Part shown: in pieces, positions 5,931-5,994 of the stretch
How positions within the stretch are numbered: position 1 is the stretch's first letter
Layout: every line of letters starts with the position of its first letter
Source: Pontiellaceae bacterium
GTDB taxonomy: Bacteria; Verrucomicrobiota; Kiritimatiellia; Kiritimatiellales; Pontiellaceae
DNA length: 5,994 nucleotides
NCBI GenBank assembly: GCA_016937035.1
Contig: JAFGWS010000127.1
Location: 1-5,994 of the forward strand
Reading direction: 5' to 3'
Translations under genes and position numbers: made by a program
Notes under the pieces: model-generated
The model's input: the letters and a program-made list of their open reading frames with translations, nothing else
Databases searched by the model: none
Told to the model about the DNA's origin: nothing

Positions 5931-5994
5931 CTGAAATTTACCCTTATTTTTTTCGTAACACAATTGGGCTCATGCTTTACATTGTCTGAATGAA
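5931..5994 (-). promoter_or_regulatory. AT-rich, leader-like sequence beside the CRISPR unit
   Basis: On the minus strand this stretch ends in a purine/AT-rich run (GAAAAAAATAAGGGTAAATT) directly before the partial repeat, which resembles the AT-rich leaders of type I-E arrays. TTGTGT, a 17-nt spacer and TAAATT give a weak promoter-like pattern. The window ends here, so the leader may continue. No gene is seen in it. Confidence 0.3.

Noticed and set aside
5768..5989. A 73-codon plus-strand open frame running through the CRISPR unit
   Set aside because: It crosses both repeats and the spacer, starts inside the fusion gene and has no ribosome binding site. Its kinase-like VDMGGS comes only from the spacer.
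5979..5994. A further CRISPR repeat beginning at the right edge (TGAA at 5991-5994)
   Set aside because: Only four bases are available and the spacing is not the 61-nt period. The bases beyond the window would decide it.

Overview
The window looks like the chromosome of a Gram-negative, polysaccharide-degrading bacterium. The evidence is a signal-peptide-bearing outer-membrane beta-barrel protein, a secreted family PL11 rhamnogalacturonan lyase and roughly 50-53% G+C. The gene mix would suit the Verrucomicrobiota/Kiritimatiellota/Lentisphaerota group, but no marker gene here fixes the lineage, so that placement is a guess.

Layout, left to right. (1) Positions 1-104 hold the last 33 codons of an unidentified forward gene. 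(2) Positions 149-1480 (+) encode a PIN-domain/PhoH-domain ATPase, 44 nt behind that gene and probably co-transcribed with it. (3) Positions 1497-3359 (-) encode a 620-residue exported PL11 rhamnogalacturonan lyase, convergent with phoH across 16 nt. (4) A 154-nt divergent intergenic region separates the lyase from (5) 3514-4260 (+), a 248-residue DUF481-type outer-membrane barrel with a clear Shine-Dalgarno. (6) Positions 4267-5775 (-) encode a 502-residue fusion of a uridine-kinase/phosphoribulokinase-like P-loop kinase and a complete DapA/NanA-type class I aldolase, convergent with the barrel gene across 6 nt. (7) Positions 5776-5994 hold no gene. They carry a repeat-spacer-partial-repeat unit with type I-E CRISPR geometry (61-nt period = 29 + 32), an AT-rich leader-like stretch and short direct repeats. 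No cas genes are visible.

Possible links. The lyase would cut the pectic rhamnogalacturonan-I backbone outside the cytoplasm. The aldolase half of the fusion belongs to a superfamily that includes 2-keto-3-deoxy sugar acid aldolases, the kind of enzyme used downstream of uronic acid breakdown. A kinase fused to it could phosphorylate a substrate or product of the aldolase step. This link is inference from proximity and family membership; the genes do not form one operon. The most unusual items are the kinase-aldolase fusion and the two-repeat CRISPR remnant directly upstream of it.
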